64,000 nucleotides of DNA from Trichoderma breve (Eukaryota > Ascomycota > Sordariomycetes > Hypocreales > Hypocreaceae), in the NCBI RefSeq assembly GCF_028502605.1, contig NC_079236.1, positions 3,162,001 through 3,226,000 of the forward strand, read 5' to 3'. The first letter of the stretch is position 1. Each line of letters begins with the position of its first letter. The notes under the pieces are model-generated. The model had not been told where the DNA came from and ran no database searches. It was given only the letters and a program-made list of their open reading frames with translations. The position numbers and the translations under genes are program-made. Positions 45,936 through 57,099 of the stretch are shown piece after piece.

Positions 45936-47647
45936 AGGTCATTTACTCAGGGAGATTTTTTAGTTATGTCGATTCAAGGGATATTTATTCCACTGCATCC
46001 TGAAAAAAAGATCATTGATTGGTTTACAATACACTTTTCTATCACGATCTACTATATTAATATGCTCCTAAATCTTTTTTTCACTTCTCTAGCTACAACT
46101 GCTGCAATCTTCAACACAGAAAATGGCAGTAAGTGGACAGGGAATGTAGATGGTCTATTCGGCTTCGGCTTCGGCTGGTGCTGCCGAAATGGGCCCCGAA
46201 AGTGGACATTCGATGAGCAGCTATTTTTTTCTCTCCAGGGGCATCTGGGTTTCTTTACGTACTTTTTGTAAAAAGTGGCAGGTCCTTTTGTTTAGTATAT
46301 CATTTTCGTAATGTTCTTTTTTACAAAAGGTACGTTTGTAGAAGAAAAAGGGCTACAAAAGTGCCTGTTTATAGATAGATGTGTACATGTATACACGGAG
46401 AAGCTCGGGCTGATGTAGGACGGGGCTTGGGAATTTATGGTGGAGCGGGAATTAGAGCCGTAGTTGGATTTTTTTATCTTTTACCTTGCTCTATCTTTTC
46501 TGTTTGGTTTGTGACAGGGCCGAATTGGAGGGTACAAGTTTTACCCTTTTCGGCAGAGTTTCTGTATATCTTTGAGATTGAGATCATTCATTCATATATG
46601 GGATTTGGGGTTTGAGGGTATCATGTGGTGAGGACCTGGAGATCTCGACTTCACTGAAACGAATCGACGCTTTTTTTTTTCGCGGCATGGGTGGGGTGAT
46701 GAGGCTGGTGCAGCGCCGGCTGGGGGCTTTGGGATGGGAGCATATGGTTGCCGGTGAGGCAAGGATTGGATATGGATATGGAATTGGAGCTGGAGTTGGA
46801 ATTGGAATTGGGTTGCGACAGGGCCGGTTCTTTGGGAGCGCGGCGTCGTCAGCCTTGTCTGTGACGCCTTGCTGGTCTCGGTCTCTGTCAACGTCTTCGC
46901 CTCGGCCTTTGTCTCTGTCAACTGGTTCTTCGACTTCATCTTCGTCTTGCTCGTCTTTGGGCTTGTCGTCTCGCAACAGGTCTGGTATTCGCAGGTATGT
47001 TGTGTTTTGTTCTATATTTAACTTGCTTTTCTCTCATCTCAACCCCATCATCATCATCCCCATCACCACCAAACGCCTCTCATGCCCGCTTCCGGCCTCT
47101 GATTGGACTCATGTTCTTCAGCTCTCGTCTATTCCCTCCAATTGCTGGGATTAGCCTGCTGCACAATGATATGATGCCCGCCAATCTCATTCACTCACTG
47201 CCACCCCTCCCTTGTTCGTTCCCCGATTCCCCGACCTGATACCCTTCAATCCTCTCTCACGGGCTATTTTTTGGCGTCTGGTTGCACTTTTGTCCCACCA
47301 CTAAAACTGACGCCGAGCTGCCCCGCACCGCCGCGGCTCAATGCGGTCCAAAAGTGGCCCAAATGTTTGGCTCTGGACAAAAAGCTTGACCTCATTGCAG
47401 CTCTTTTTCGCCTCGGAGCCCCATTGAATTTTGGCCAAGCTTACCATCGTCTTCTTCTCCGTTCGATTCCAATTGGACTTTCCCTTTCCGGCGTCTTTGC
47501 TGGGCTCGTATCTTTTATCTCAGCTCGGGCCGTCATAAAGTCATAAAGCTAAGCTGACCTGCCCCTCCTTCTGTCTTCTGCAGTCTTCTCCCTTTGATAC
47601 CCCAACGATCTTGCTCTGCACACGCCAGAGCAAACAATCCACACAAA
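45936..47647. other. Intergenic region upstream of the M1 aminopeptidase
   Basis: No gene is supported. A low-complexity GGATAT/GGAATT-type hexamer tract lies at about 46764-46812 and produces artificial Pro/Ile-rich frames on the minus strand. From about 46980 the plus strand is CT/CA-rich, fitting promoter and leader of the aminopeptidase gene. AT-rich sequence at 46250-46400 has no features I can name. Confidence 0.5.
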
Positions 47648-50425
47648 ATGGCCGACCGCGACGTTCTTCCCGATAACATCAAGCCCTCGCACTATGTCTT
47701 GTCCTTGAGGGATCTCGACTTTAAGAACTGGACCTACAAGGGCACTGTGACGTAAGGACCAAAGCTTCTCTTCTCCTCTCCCCCCTCTCATCTACACAGC
47801 TAAACAACCAACCCACAGCATCCAGTCTGAAATCGTCAAGCCCACCAAAGAAGTCGTCCTCAACACTCTCGAGCTCAAGGTCTTCAACGCTAAGGTCCAG
47901 GTCGATCACACAAAGTCTGAGCAGTCATTCGAGTCTTCCAACGTCTCCTACGATACCAAGGCCCAGCGCGCCACCATCACCTTTGACAATGAGCTCCCCG
48001 TTTCCAAGAAGGCCTCTCTCGTCATCGAGTTCGAGGGCATCATCAACAACGAGATGGCCGGTTTCTACCGCAGCAAGTACAAGCCTGCTGCCACCCCGGC
48101 TGCCTCTGTCCCCCACGACGACGAGTGGCACTACATGCTCAGCACCCAGTTCGAGGCTTGCGATGCCCGCCGAGCTTTCCCTTGCTTCGACGAGCCCAAC
48201 CTCAAGGCTACCTACGACCTGGAGATTGAGATCCCCACCGACCAGGTTGCCCTGAGCAATATGCCCGTCAAGGACACCAAGCCCACCAAGGAGGGCTGGC
48301 AACTGGTTTCCTTCGAGACGTCTCCCGTCATGAGCAGCTACCTTTTGGCCTGGGCTGTCGGTGACTTTGAGTACATTGAGCAACTGACCGACCGCAAGTA
48401 CAACGGAAAGCAGATCCCCGTCCGTGTCTACACCACCCGTGGTCTCAAGGAGCAGGGTCGCTGGGCTCTGGAGCACGCCCCCAAGATCATCGACTTCTTC
48501 TCTGAGATTTTCGACATTGACTACCCTCTTCCCAAGTCTGACTTGCTTGCCGTCCACGAGTTCACCCACGGCGCCATGGAGAACTGGGGCCTTGTCACCT
48601 ACCGTACCACCCAGGTTCTCTTTGACGAGAAGACGTCCGATGCTCGATTCAAGAATGCCGTCGCCTACGTCGTCGCCCACGAGCTTGCTCACCAGTGGTT
48701 CGGCAACCTGGTCACCATGGACTGGTGGGATGAGCTGTGGCTCAACGAAGGCTTCGCTACCTGGGTCGGATGGCACGCCGTGGATCACCTGCACCCCGAC
48801 TGGCAGGTGTGGGCCCAATTTGTTAACGAAGGCATGGAGAACGCTTTCCGCCTGGACGGCATCCGCGCCAGTCACCCTATCCACGTCCCCGTCCGTGATG
48901 CCCTCGACGTCAACCAGATCTTTGACCACATCAGCTACCTCAAGGGCTGCTCCGCTATTCGTATGCTTGCCAACCACCTCGGCGTTGAGACCTTCCTCAA
49001 GGGCGTCTCCAACTACCTCAAGGCTCACAAATACGGCAACGCCAAGACCAAGGCTCTGTGGGACTCTCTGGCCGAGGCTTCTGGCAAGAATGTGAACGAG
49101 ATTATGCACCCCTGGATCTCCAAGATTGGTCACCCGGTCCTGACCGTTTCCGAAGAGCCTGGCAAGATTGCCATCAAGCAGTCCCGATTCCTGTCTACCG
49201 GTGACGTCAAGCCTGAGGACGACACCACCACCTGGTGGGTTCCTCTTGGTTTAGTTGGCAAGAAGGGCGAGAGTGGCATCGCTGCCCTCTCCTTGGACAA
49301 GAAGGAGGACACCATCCTCGACGTTGACAGCGACTTCTACAAGCTCAACAGCAATGCCACTGGTTTCTACCGAGTAGCCTACCCACCTTCTCGTCTGGCC
49401 AAGCTCAGCACCCAGCTCGACAAGCTTAGCACCGAGGACAAGATTGCCATTATTGGCTCGACTGCAGATCTCGCCTTTGCCGGCAACAGCTCTGCATCCG
49501 CTCTGTTGACCTTCCTCCAGGGCTTCCAGAAGGAGGCGCACCCCCTCGTGTGGAGCCAGATCCTTGGCTGCCTCGGCGACCTCAAGTCTGTCTTTGGAGA
49601 GGACAAGGAGATTAAGAAGGGTCTTCAAAACTTTGCCGTCAAGCTGATTGACGAAAAGGTGAAGGAGGTTGGATGGGAGTTCCCCGAGGGTGAGGACTAC
49701 CTTGCTGGTATTCTCCGCAAGGACCTCATCAGCAGCGCCGTTGCCAACAACCACCCCGAGTAAGCTCCTCAACTTTACATGATCATTTTGTTCAGCAGTT
49801 ACTAACAATAAACAGGGTCAAGGCTGAAGCCCTCAAGCGATTCAACGCCTGGGTTGAGAACCCCGAGGCCAATGCCATTCCCCCTTCTCTGCGTAGTGCC
49901 GTCTGGCGTGCCGGTCTCGACGACAACGCTGCTCGCAATGTCGAAGTCCTCAAGAATGAGTGGTTCTCCACCAAGGCAATTGACGGCAAGCTCATTGCTC
50001 TCGCCGCCCTCGCCACCGTCGACAACGCCGATATCATCAAGGACAACCTCATCCCCTTCAACTTCAACACCTCTCCTCCCCAGAACGCCGTCCCCGCTGC
50101 TGACATGCACGTCCTCGGTGGCAACCTGGCTCTCCACGCCGTTGGTCGTAACCTCCAGTGGGAGTTTATGAAGAGCAACTGGGACCTTGCCGTTGCCAAG
50201 CTCGGCAACCCCATTGTTGTTGACCGCTTCGTCGGCCTCAGCTTGAAGACCTTTACCGACGCCGCTATCCTGGACGATATTGAGCAGTTCTTCAAGGATA
50301 AGGACACTCACAGCTTTGACCGCACTTTGGAGACGGCCAAGGACAGAATCAGGGGCAGGGCTGCGTACAAGAAGCGTGACTCGGATGCGCTAAAGCAGTG
50401 GCTGTCGTCGAATGGATACTTTTAA
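47648..50425 (+). CDS. AAP1: M1 zinc aminopeptidase (Aap1/Ape2 type), 884 aa
   Basis: Three exons are inferred: 47648-47751, 47819-49759 and 49816-50425. The donors are GTAAGG and GTAAGC and the acceptors CACAG and AACAG. The joins give GTVTIQSEIVK and NNHPEVKAEALKRF. Family motifs are complete. The substrate-anchoring GAMEN is at 286-290, the zinc site HELAH at 322-326, and the third ligand in LNEGFA at E345, exactly 18 residues on. The alpha-helical C-terminal domain follows (to GYF at the end). Aap1/Ape2 enzymes remove neutral or basic N-terminal residues from peptides in the cytosol or periplasm. No signal peptide is seen, so the cytosol is favoured. This intact conserved gene is an island between repeat-rich accessory blocks. 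Confidence 0.96.
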
Positions 50426-50895
50426 ATGTGAAAAGAATGTAAATTTAGCATGGGAATGTGGCAGAGTGCTCTCCCCTGGTGTATATATAAATAAGGGCCT
50501 ATGAAGCCACACAGAAATGAAATGACCATTTTTACCTTGATTTTTCTCGTTTCTCCTATCAAGTGCCATCATGTGTCTCTCAGGATTCAAGTTATTTACA
50601 TTGTGTCTGGAGCAACTCCACTAGCTAGCAGACAGACTAACCGACCGAGATCCGCGCAGCCAATCAGTCTTGCTCCACGTTCCCAAAACGCAACATGTTG
50701 TTATGTCGCACACAACTTCAACGATTCCGTCGTTTCAGTGCATTAGCGGCGGCGGTATGAGGCTTGGCAAGATGGAGTCGGGATGGCGATAACTACATGG
50801 AGAAGATAGTGGGTGTTCAGACGTTGAAGGAATGAATGATTGAATGAATTAGAAGTTGAAATGTAGCTTAACGTTTCCCTACGTTGATGCTTGTA
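50426..50895. other. 3' flank of the aminopeptidase gene
   Basis: AT-rich sequence with TATATATAAATAA near 50480 likely includes the 3' UTR. Parts of 50480-50720 resemble 52665-52890 at moderate identity (shared AAATGAAAT, CATTTTTAC and CAGCCAATCAG at similar spacing). No gene is seen. Confidence 0.45.
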
Positions 50896-51190
50896 CTAAT
50901 GCACCTTTTGCGTTCGTTACCTGATGAATATATATCCCTTGAATCGATATGGCTGAAATTGTCCCTGAGTAAATGACCTCCTTAAAGCACCTTTTGCGTT
51001 CCGTTCCGTCCGTGATGAATATGCCCCTTGACTCAATATGACTGAAAACAACCCATAGATAAATGACCTTGCCAAAGCACCTTTTTTGTTCCTTCCCTGA
51101 TGAGTATCCCCCGAACCAATCTACCTGGAAATCCTCCATCGATAAATGACCTTGTCAAAGCACCTGTTGCTTTCATCCAATGAAAACCCC
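50896..51190 (+). repeat. Imperfect tandem repeat of about 86 bp (3.4 copies)
   Basis: The landmark GCACCTTTTGCGTT, or a variant of it, recurs at 50901, 50987, 51077 and 51160, giving spacings of 86, 90 and 83 bp. Between landmarks each unit has CCTGATGAATAT, CCCTTGA..CAATATG..TGAAA and GATAAATGACCTTG. The array stops just short of the 3' end of the neighbouring minus-strand gene. Confidence 0.85.
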
Positions 51191-51817
51191 TTACTGACTT
51201 CCAGCACTATTGCCGTTGGTGCCATCAGCGATATCCGAGCCGTCCTCATTTTTCAAGTTCCTTAACAATATGTTAAGTTTCTGCTTGAGTTTCCCTAGGT
51301 CATAGAGGAGGCGCTCTGCCGAAGCAAGGTAATTGTTTACCCTAGTTTCATCCGCGTTCGTATTCGAGACTGTCATACCATGGAAGCCGTTCAACTGAGC
51401 GACAGTCGCCAAGAAATCTTGTTGTCGAACGGCTTCCTGCAAATCTAATGCAGCGCGTTTCATTTCCTTGATAGCCAAGAGTTGCTGCTCATTCTCCTCT
51501 CTGGCAGTGGCAACGAGCGCCTTGATTTTCTCGATATCGGTAGGTGTCTCTTGGATAGCGTTTTCCACAGCATCTATTTTGCCGGCCAGACGAGTCAGAT
51601 TCTCAAAGATATCAAGTTTGGTAGTCGTTATCTCGAGGATCAACTTCATAATCTTGATCTGGTTGGACAAGAAGTTGGCTGCAGCACGTGATGCCGTATT
51701 GTTTGTGACGGCCTGCGGCAGGTCATCAGCTTCGCGACTGGGCGGCGGCGCGCTAGATCCGCGATCTCGAGAGAGACGGTCCCCTTCACGATCAAGGTAC
51801 GTATCTTCGTCTGCCAT
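51191..51817 (-). CDS. Small coiled-coil protein, function unknown, 208 aa
   Basis: This is a single exon with ATG at 51817-51815. The N-terminus (1-45) is charged and Pro/Ser-rich (MADEDTYLDREGDRLSRDRG). From about 45 to 195 the protein is almost wholly helical with heptad-like hydrophobics: FLSNQIKIMKLILEITTT, NLTRLAGKIDAVENAI, and AERLLYDLGKLKQKLNILL. A coiled coil or helical bundle is therefore likely. It ends with a Asn/Gly/Ser-rich tail. No cysteine, signal peptide or membrane helix is present. I do not recognise the family. The gene sits between an 86-bp tandem array downstream and a zinc-finger relic upstream, typical of an accessory lineage-specific gene. The frame is intact and codon use looks normal, so it is probably real. 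Confidence 0.65.
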   Translation of the reverse strand: MADEDTYLDREGDRLSRDRGSSAPPPSREADDLPQAVTNNTASRAAANFLSNQIKIMKLILEITTTKLDIFENLTRLAGKIDAVENAIQETPTDIEKIKALVATAREENEQQLLAIKEMKRAALDLQEAVRQQDFLATVAQLNGFHGMTVSNTNADETRVNNYLASAERLLYDLGKLKQKLNILLRNLKNEDGSDIADGTNGNSAGSQ

Positions 51818-52018
51818 GGCTGATCGTGTTGTTTGATACTGATGCTTGGGTGAAGGTAGTATGTGGGAAATGATGGAGATGGAGGAGTTGAGAGGTGGGT
51901 TGAAGTGGATGAACAGTAGATGGAAAGGAAAGGTGCGAGTGAGGAATGATAGCCTCGAATTTATGTTGACAAAAGAGCTGGAAAGCGGTCAGCAAGTTCT
52001 ATTGCAACAATGCTATTG

Positions 52019-52385
52019 TCAAAGAGAGCACCTGTTAAACACTGGCATCTCACTTGTTTTGTGCTGTGAACCTGGAGTACCTTGGGAGATGGCAAAGACG
52101 TTGCCAGCTGCAGTCAAACGGCCCTTCACGTGATTGTTGCACATGCCTGGGAAGCAGTGGTATTTCCTCTCAATATTTTCCTTCTCTTGTTCTTGTTCGT
52201 CCAAGTGAATCGAGATGTGAGCAGAGAGATTGAAGGATGAAGGACAACTTGCGATGCGCTTCTGTATAGGCGATTCTTCATCGTGAAGGCAAAACGTGCA
52301 AAGACGAGAGACCATCATGTATAGCCGTGCCTTGTGATGACGTTATTAGAATTGTCCAAGTGTCTTTCTTTCTGCATGAGAACGT
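52019..52385 (-). pseudogene. Partial copy of a C2H2 zinc-finger gene
   Basis: On the minus strand LCTFCLHDEESPIQKRIAS, then FNLSAHISIHLDEQEQEKEN, match the zinc-finger relic at 57.6-57.8 kb (CPFCFHDEESPTQKRIAT; LDLSAHISLHLEEQEKKK). The similarity continues upstream (LIKSLE, RSHAE) through stops. The CxxC plus H-x3-H pattern is a C2H2-like finger. The rest of the gene is absent, so this is a fragment. Confidence 0.65.
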
Positions 52386-52435
52386 CACTCAAGCGATTTA
52401 ATAAGTAATTATCTGTAGTTATCTAGTTCTTCAAG

Positions 52436-52530
52436 TATCTGCTACTATTGCTACATTTCTCTAGTATCTGCCACTATGGCTATATTTCTCTAGTATTTAC
52501 TGCTAAAGCTATATTTGTCTAGTAATAGCT
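52436..52530 (+). repeat. 29-bp minisatellite, locus b (3 clear copies)
   Basis: Units at 52436-52464, 52465-52493 and 52494-52522 are each 29 bp, starting TATCTGCYACTAT (third copy TATTTACTGCT) and ending TTTCTCTAG or TTTGTCTAG. They share unit and length with loci at 45.4 kb (inverted) and 56.9 kb. Confidence 0.88.
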
Positions 52531-53199
52531 ACTCTACCTACCTGTATATCCATCTAGTATTCGGTAGCATTTGCGACACGGGATACTTGATGGCGAAATT
52601 GGGTTGCTGAATTCCCGGTATTCCCCTATGAACAGTAGCAGAGTACACTGTTGTGGTATATAGGCATATATAAACAGGGCATTACACATTTTATATAAAA
52701 ATGAAATAACATTTTTACGCCATCTATGTAAAAGCTAGATGATTGTGATAGACAATATCCGGCCGCGATAATAGCAACCAACAAGCACTGTGCCTGGAAC
52801 CACATCGATGGTCAGCCTTGAAGACCAATTCAATAGCGGCGCACACAGCCAATCAGGCTGGCTCTATTTCTCGACAATATAGCCTTGTTGTCATGCCGCG
52901 AACCATCCCGGCAAGGCACTCAACTATCTCCATGGAGAGCATTTCTATTGGACGCAGCAAGCAGATACAGCCGCAAACCGTTCTTCATCAGGCTGGCGGA
53001 TGTACTTGCGTGCTGGCGACACGTGTTAGGCTTGGATTAGGCATCTACGAGTGGCGATTTTGTGTTTTCTTCAGATGTCTTTTATTGACAGAACGCAGCA
53101 GTATAACTCATTTGCCCCAGGATAGTCAGTTGAGTCCTATCGCCTGTATCGAGAACGGAGCCTTAATATCTAAGATACAAGCAAACAGGTGCATCAGCA
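52531..53199. other. Promoter region of the CAX-like gene
   Basis: This is 670 nt without a supported gene. It includes TATATAAACAGGG near 52667 and a CCAAT box within CAGCCAATCAG at about 52847. It resembles 50480-50720 in part. Confidence 0.45.
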
Positions 53200-55181
53200 A
53201 TGGATACGTGTGAGTTATACCGAATCTATGCCTTGAATTCCCATCAGCAGTTGAACAAAGACCTTCCGTCTTCCAATAATTGTTAGCTAACAAACCTGGT
53301 TCTCAGTCAATCACTTTCGCATCAAGCGCCAGGCGCATAACATCAGTCGACGGAGCAACGAAGCATGGAATCCGTTCCGACATGTGTCCTGGAGGCCACA
53401 GAGAGCAGAGACTTGGAACGGAAGTCGTCTTGAGGCGCAACATGACCAAGAAGACCTCACCTTCGCCGTAACCAGTCCGTATCCCACTTCCGGCAATACT
53501 CATGACAATTCTGCGAGTAGCCATAACGACGAACAACATGCTGGGAAGCAGTTGAGTGGAGAAGGCGAGGCACAAATCGGAGGTAATAGTGAAAACGAAA
53601 ACTATGACATCCCCCTCATCGACAGAAACCAGCTTCGAAACCGGAAACGCGGATCTGACGATATCATTAACGGGGCACCGTGGTTGGACAAAACAGCGAG
53701 CATACCTCCAGTCGCCGAGCAGGAGATAAATATAAAGCCTAAAAAAGAGGGCTTCTTCCGACATGTCGAGCCTCAAGAGCCCTTCACCGTCGCTAACCAG
53801 TTGCAGCGAATATTTTTTGAGAGCTGGCTAAACATCTTTCTCCCTCTGATTCCTGTTGGAATTGCCCTTCATATCATCAAGGGAAACTCTATCGAGACCT
53901 TTATCGTCAATTTCTTTGCGACATTTCCCCTTCAAAACATGGCGGCTCAGGGTCTTGATGAGATACAGTTGCGACTGGGGAAGATATACGGGAATTTGTT
54001 ATATATTACTACTTTGTATGTTCATTGTTTCGTTCAGGAGTCTATATTGCCTTGAAAGGAACAAATGCTGACGTTTTCATCTATAGCAACTTTTTCCAAC
54101 TCATATCCTCCATCTTGCTACTCGTTAACAAAGAGATTGTCATCCTCCAGACCACGCTTATCGGCGGTATTCTCGCCAACATTCTCCTCATCCTCGGCCT
54201 TAGCTTCATAGCAGGAGGGCTCCGCCGCCCAGAGCAGTTTTACAACATCACGACCGCTCACGTCTCATCAAACCTCTTATCCCTATCTGCAACAAGTCTT
54301 TTGATACCAACCGCATCCAAACTGCTCGGCCAGACTTCAGACGGAAATCTAGCAAAGCAGTCCCGGGGGGCATCTGTCCTCTTGATATTCGTCTATATTC
54401 TCTTCCTAGTATATCAGTTTAAAACGCATAATAGTGTCTTCTCTGAGAAATCTCAGAAGGTACCGGCAGTTTCGTGGGGAAAGCCGCCTCCAAATTTGAA
54501 AGCCGCCTTAGTACTCCCGGCCGCTGTTATCCCGGCTGCTCTGGCCGTACAGGACATTCTACAACCAGACATGAAAGCCAAGGATATCGATGAAGATGAG
54601 GATGATGCACCTCTGTTATATTTTCCACTGGCGATCTCTCTCTTCCTCGCTTCCAATGTTGGACTGTTCTTTCTCGTCGATTACGTCGTTAACAGCATTA
54701 ATGGTCTTGCGACGACCGCTCAGCTCTCCAGGACATTTATTGGCTTGGTCTTGCTTCCAATCCCAAACTGCGATCCCTATGCCATCTACTTGGCTATTCA
54801 AGACGAAGTTGATCACGTTATTACATGCACGATTGGCAAATGCATACAGACAGCCCTGTGCATCACGCCTTTTATCACCTTGCTGGCTTGGTGGCTTGAC
54901 ATTCAGGGTGTCACTCTTGTATTTGACGGATTTGAGATTGTGAGCTTGTTTGCAGCCATATTGCTGCTGAATTTTGTTGTCTCGCCAGGAAAAGACCACT
55001 GGTAAGCATATCTTGAGAGAGAGGTTCTATTTGCTTTACCTTTCTTAGTTTTCTTCACGTCAATTTGCCATTGGCTAACGCGAAGCGTAACAGGATTCAG
55101 GGAGCTCTCTTGTTGGCAGACTGGGGTTTGATAGCTATCGCCGCATACTTTGTAGATTTGGGGCCATATGGTCGTACGTGA
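53200..55181 (+). CDS. CAX-like cation/H+ exchanger homologue lacking catalytic GNxxE motifs, 573 aa
   Basis: Four exons are inferred: 53200-53209, 53307-54015, 54087-55001 and 55094-55181. The donors are GTGAGT, GTATGT and GTAAGC. The 10-nt first exon (MDT) joins FNHFRIKRQAHN. A hydrophilic N-terminus of about 160 residues precedes FFESWLNIFLPLIPVGIAL, the first CAX helix. The fold is then recognisable throughout: QTTLIGGILANILLILGLSF, an acidic loop DIDEDEDD, LSRTFIGLVLLPI, TALCITPFITLLAWWL, HWIQGALLLADW. In the first repeat, however, the expected GNAVE is FNFFQ (Q244). In the second, GNAAEH is replaced by NCDPYA (Y471 at the Glu). CAX proteins move Ca2+ into the vacuole using those glutamates, so classic exchange is doubtful. 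The intact frame and splice sites argue against a simple pseudogene. A vacuolar or endomembrane location is inferred. Confidence 0.8.
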
Positions 55182-55981
55182 TGAATTAAGAAAGTGCTTA
55201 TCTAGCCTCTTGTGGCCCGATTCTAGAGGTAGTGATACTGACAGATGGTAGAAGAAGGTAGCGATAGTAGAAGAGAGTAGCGATAGTAGAGGGGAGTAAC
55301 GATGGTAGAAGAGAGTGACGATGGTAGATGAAAGTAATGGTAGTAGAAGAACATCTTCTCCTGAGAATTAAGTATCATGTCAGTCAGTACGTTTAATACT
55401 CAATGCTACAGTGACTAAATCTGAGCCTTGCTCAGTAGATGGGTCTAGTTACATGTAGTTGGATGAGTCTCGATGGCGTCGGCCATATTATTAGTGTGGG
55501 AAAGGTTCATTGTTAGGCAACGATGGAGCAAGAAGGAAAAATAATACTTGTTAAACGACTGACTGACCGATTGATTGACTATTAGGTAAGTTAGAAGGGT
55601 TTGTAGCTATGTAGTATGTAAACTACCATGCCTGACTCCCTAACCACGGTATCTCAACGACTACCATCTTTTGAAGAAGAAAAGCCGGATTGTTTCGACG
55701 ATGTAATGACTTTGAATGTAAACTGACGGATGAAAAGAAAAATTTGCCCGTATACTGATGAATGAAATGAACCAAACTTGGTTTCTTGGTTTGGAGCCCC
55801 GAAAATGTATTGTTGATCATACCTTCGTTCGTCTACCAGCAGTGGTGGTTGTCCGTCTGCGTTCAGTCGGTGGACATCGGTGCTTCAGCTCGTCCGGGTG
55901 CCAAAGTCTGTCGTCTGTACAGCTCTATCACAAGCTGTCTCATGCGTCTGCCTCAGCCCACTCCTGATGCCCAGGTTCCGT
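55182..55981. other. Spacer with 19-bp minisatellite and no other feature
   Basis: After the CAX-like gene comes a purine-rich 19-bp tandem array (55244-55350), then AT-rich DNA to 55981. No gene is supported. Short plus frames at 55758-56013 overlap the 3' end of the minus-strand gene and have no domain. Confidence 0.45.
55244..55350 (+). repeat. 19-bp purine-rich minisatellite, locus c (5-6 copies)
   Basis: Five consecutive 19-bp units fit GATRGTAGAAGAGAGTARC, starting at 55244, 55263, 55282, 55301 and 55320, followed by a partial copy. The same unit recurs, more degenerate, at 58939-59074 and in a looser form at 59618-59692. Confidence 0.9.
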
Positions 55982-56464
55982 CTACGGGATGTAGACCTGC
56001 ATTTGATCTATAAGAAGATGCATCTTTCGTCGACGGGCGGCCTCGTCCACTCCTTCCACGTCCATCACTTGTCTCATCTCATCAAGGATGGCCGTCGGTC
56101 CCCTTCTTGACCACAACAGTGGGTTTTCTCTCACTTCGATCCAGGTATGTTGCAGCTTGTCCTCCGTAGCTCTCTCCAGCCAGGCTTCGACGCAGGTGGA
56201 TCCGGACATCTTTGCCCAAGTGGTCAGTTCCTCCTTTATGTCTGCTGGCAGTACAATGACCATTTGCTCCGTAAATGTCTCCCTGAGTTTGTTATTCAAA
56301 TTGACATCCCATGGTGATTGCCAAATTGTATCAATCAGGCCTCTGACTGCTATCACCGCATCCTCGCGTGTGATAGTCATTCTCTCCCAGACCATGACGG
56401 ATGGCGAGGGGGAATCCGTACGGGTGATTACGTTTGTGACGGTTGATTGCTGTTCGTGAGTCAT
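55982..56464 (-). CDS. 'RMTITR' family protein, member A, 160 aa, function unknown
   Basis: This is a single exon with ATG at 56464-56462 and stop TAG at 55984-55982. After a polar 27-residue N-terminus, RMTITREDAVIAVRGLI (28-44) opens a region predicted by eye to be all helical. From there the protein aligns without gaps for about 75 residues to the 265-aa protein at 62730-63527: RMTITR identical, then shared (T/S)E(Q/E), V.V..AD.K..L.TWA, W...A. The C-terminal parts also match (PLLWSRRGPTAIL versus RPMWSNDPVDIII; both end near a Tyr-Ile/Val). It has no signal peptide and no membrane helix. I recognise no named domain. It is one of two intact paralogues plus a relic within 7.6 kb, in opposite orientations. 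Function cannot be inferred. Confidence 0.68.
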   Translation of the reverse strand: MTHEQQSTVTNVITRTDSPSPSVMVWERMTITREDAVIAVRGLIDTIWQSPWDVNLNNKLRETFTEQMVIVLPADIKEELTTWAKMSGSTCVEAWLERATEDKLQHTWIEVRENPLLWSRRGPTAILDEMRQVMDVEGVDEAARRRKMHLLIDQMQVYIP

Positions 56465-56866
56465 TTTGGTTGACTATCTTTTCTGTCTCACGATCTTTTG
56501 GTTTCGTGCGGTTTCTTGTGGTTCGTCAGGGGAGTAATATGTAGAAGAGGCGTGTGTTGCAGTTGAGAAAGAAGAAATGGAAGATGGAAAGAAATGGAAA
56601 GATAAAGAAGATTGTGAAGATTCGTATGGGTGCCTGACTAGCTGTCAGTGTTGTTTGTCAGATCCCTCCGTCGTCTGCCAACTGGCAGTGTCGACGAGGC
56701 AGCGCCATTTCGTTGTTCGTTCTTGGAACTTCTTTCATCAAAGTGACCTAAACCAGGCATAGATTATGGTAAAGAGTCTAGAGAAACTGTCAATTGATGT
56801 CTGAACTATAGAGTTTCATCGATTCTTTAGTATATATTCAGTCTTGAGCGCTGCTACAATCGCTAC

Positions 56867-56981
56867 TATCTGCCACTATCGACACTTCTTCTAGTAGCCG
56901 CTATTACTGCTACTTTCTTCCAGTATCTGATATCGTCGCTATTTACTTCTAGTATCTGTTACTATGACTATTTTCCTCTAG
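56867..56981 (+). repeat. 29-bp minisatellite, locus d (4 copies)
   Basis: Four units of 28-29 bp start with TATCTGCCACTATCG, TAGCCGCTATTACTG, TATCTGATATCGTCG or TATCTGTTACTATGA, and each ends TTCTAG, TTCCAG or CTCTAG. The unit is the same, and in the same orientation, as at 52436-52522. Confidence 0.88.
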
Positions 56982-57099
56982 TAGAATATCATCACACGGA
57001 ATGCTGAAAGACATTTCAACACGAACTGTACCTCGACTGTTGATGGAATCATATCGAGACGCTGGCGCAAAATCCGTACTGCAAGAGAAGGCCTGTAAT

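Noticed and set aside
46584..46976. Pro/Ile-repeat protein on the minus strand
   Set aside because: It is the translation of a hexamer low-complexity tract (GGATAT/GGAATT type) and has no other support.
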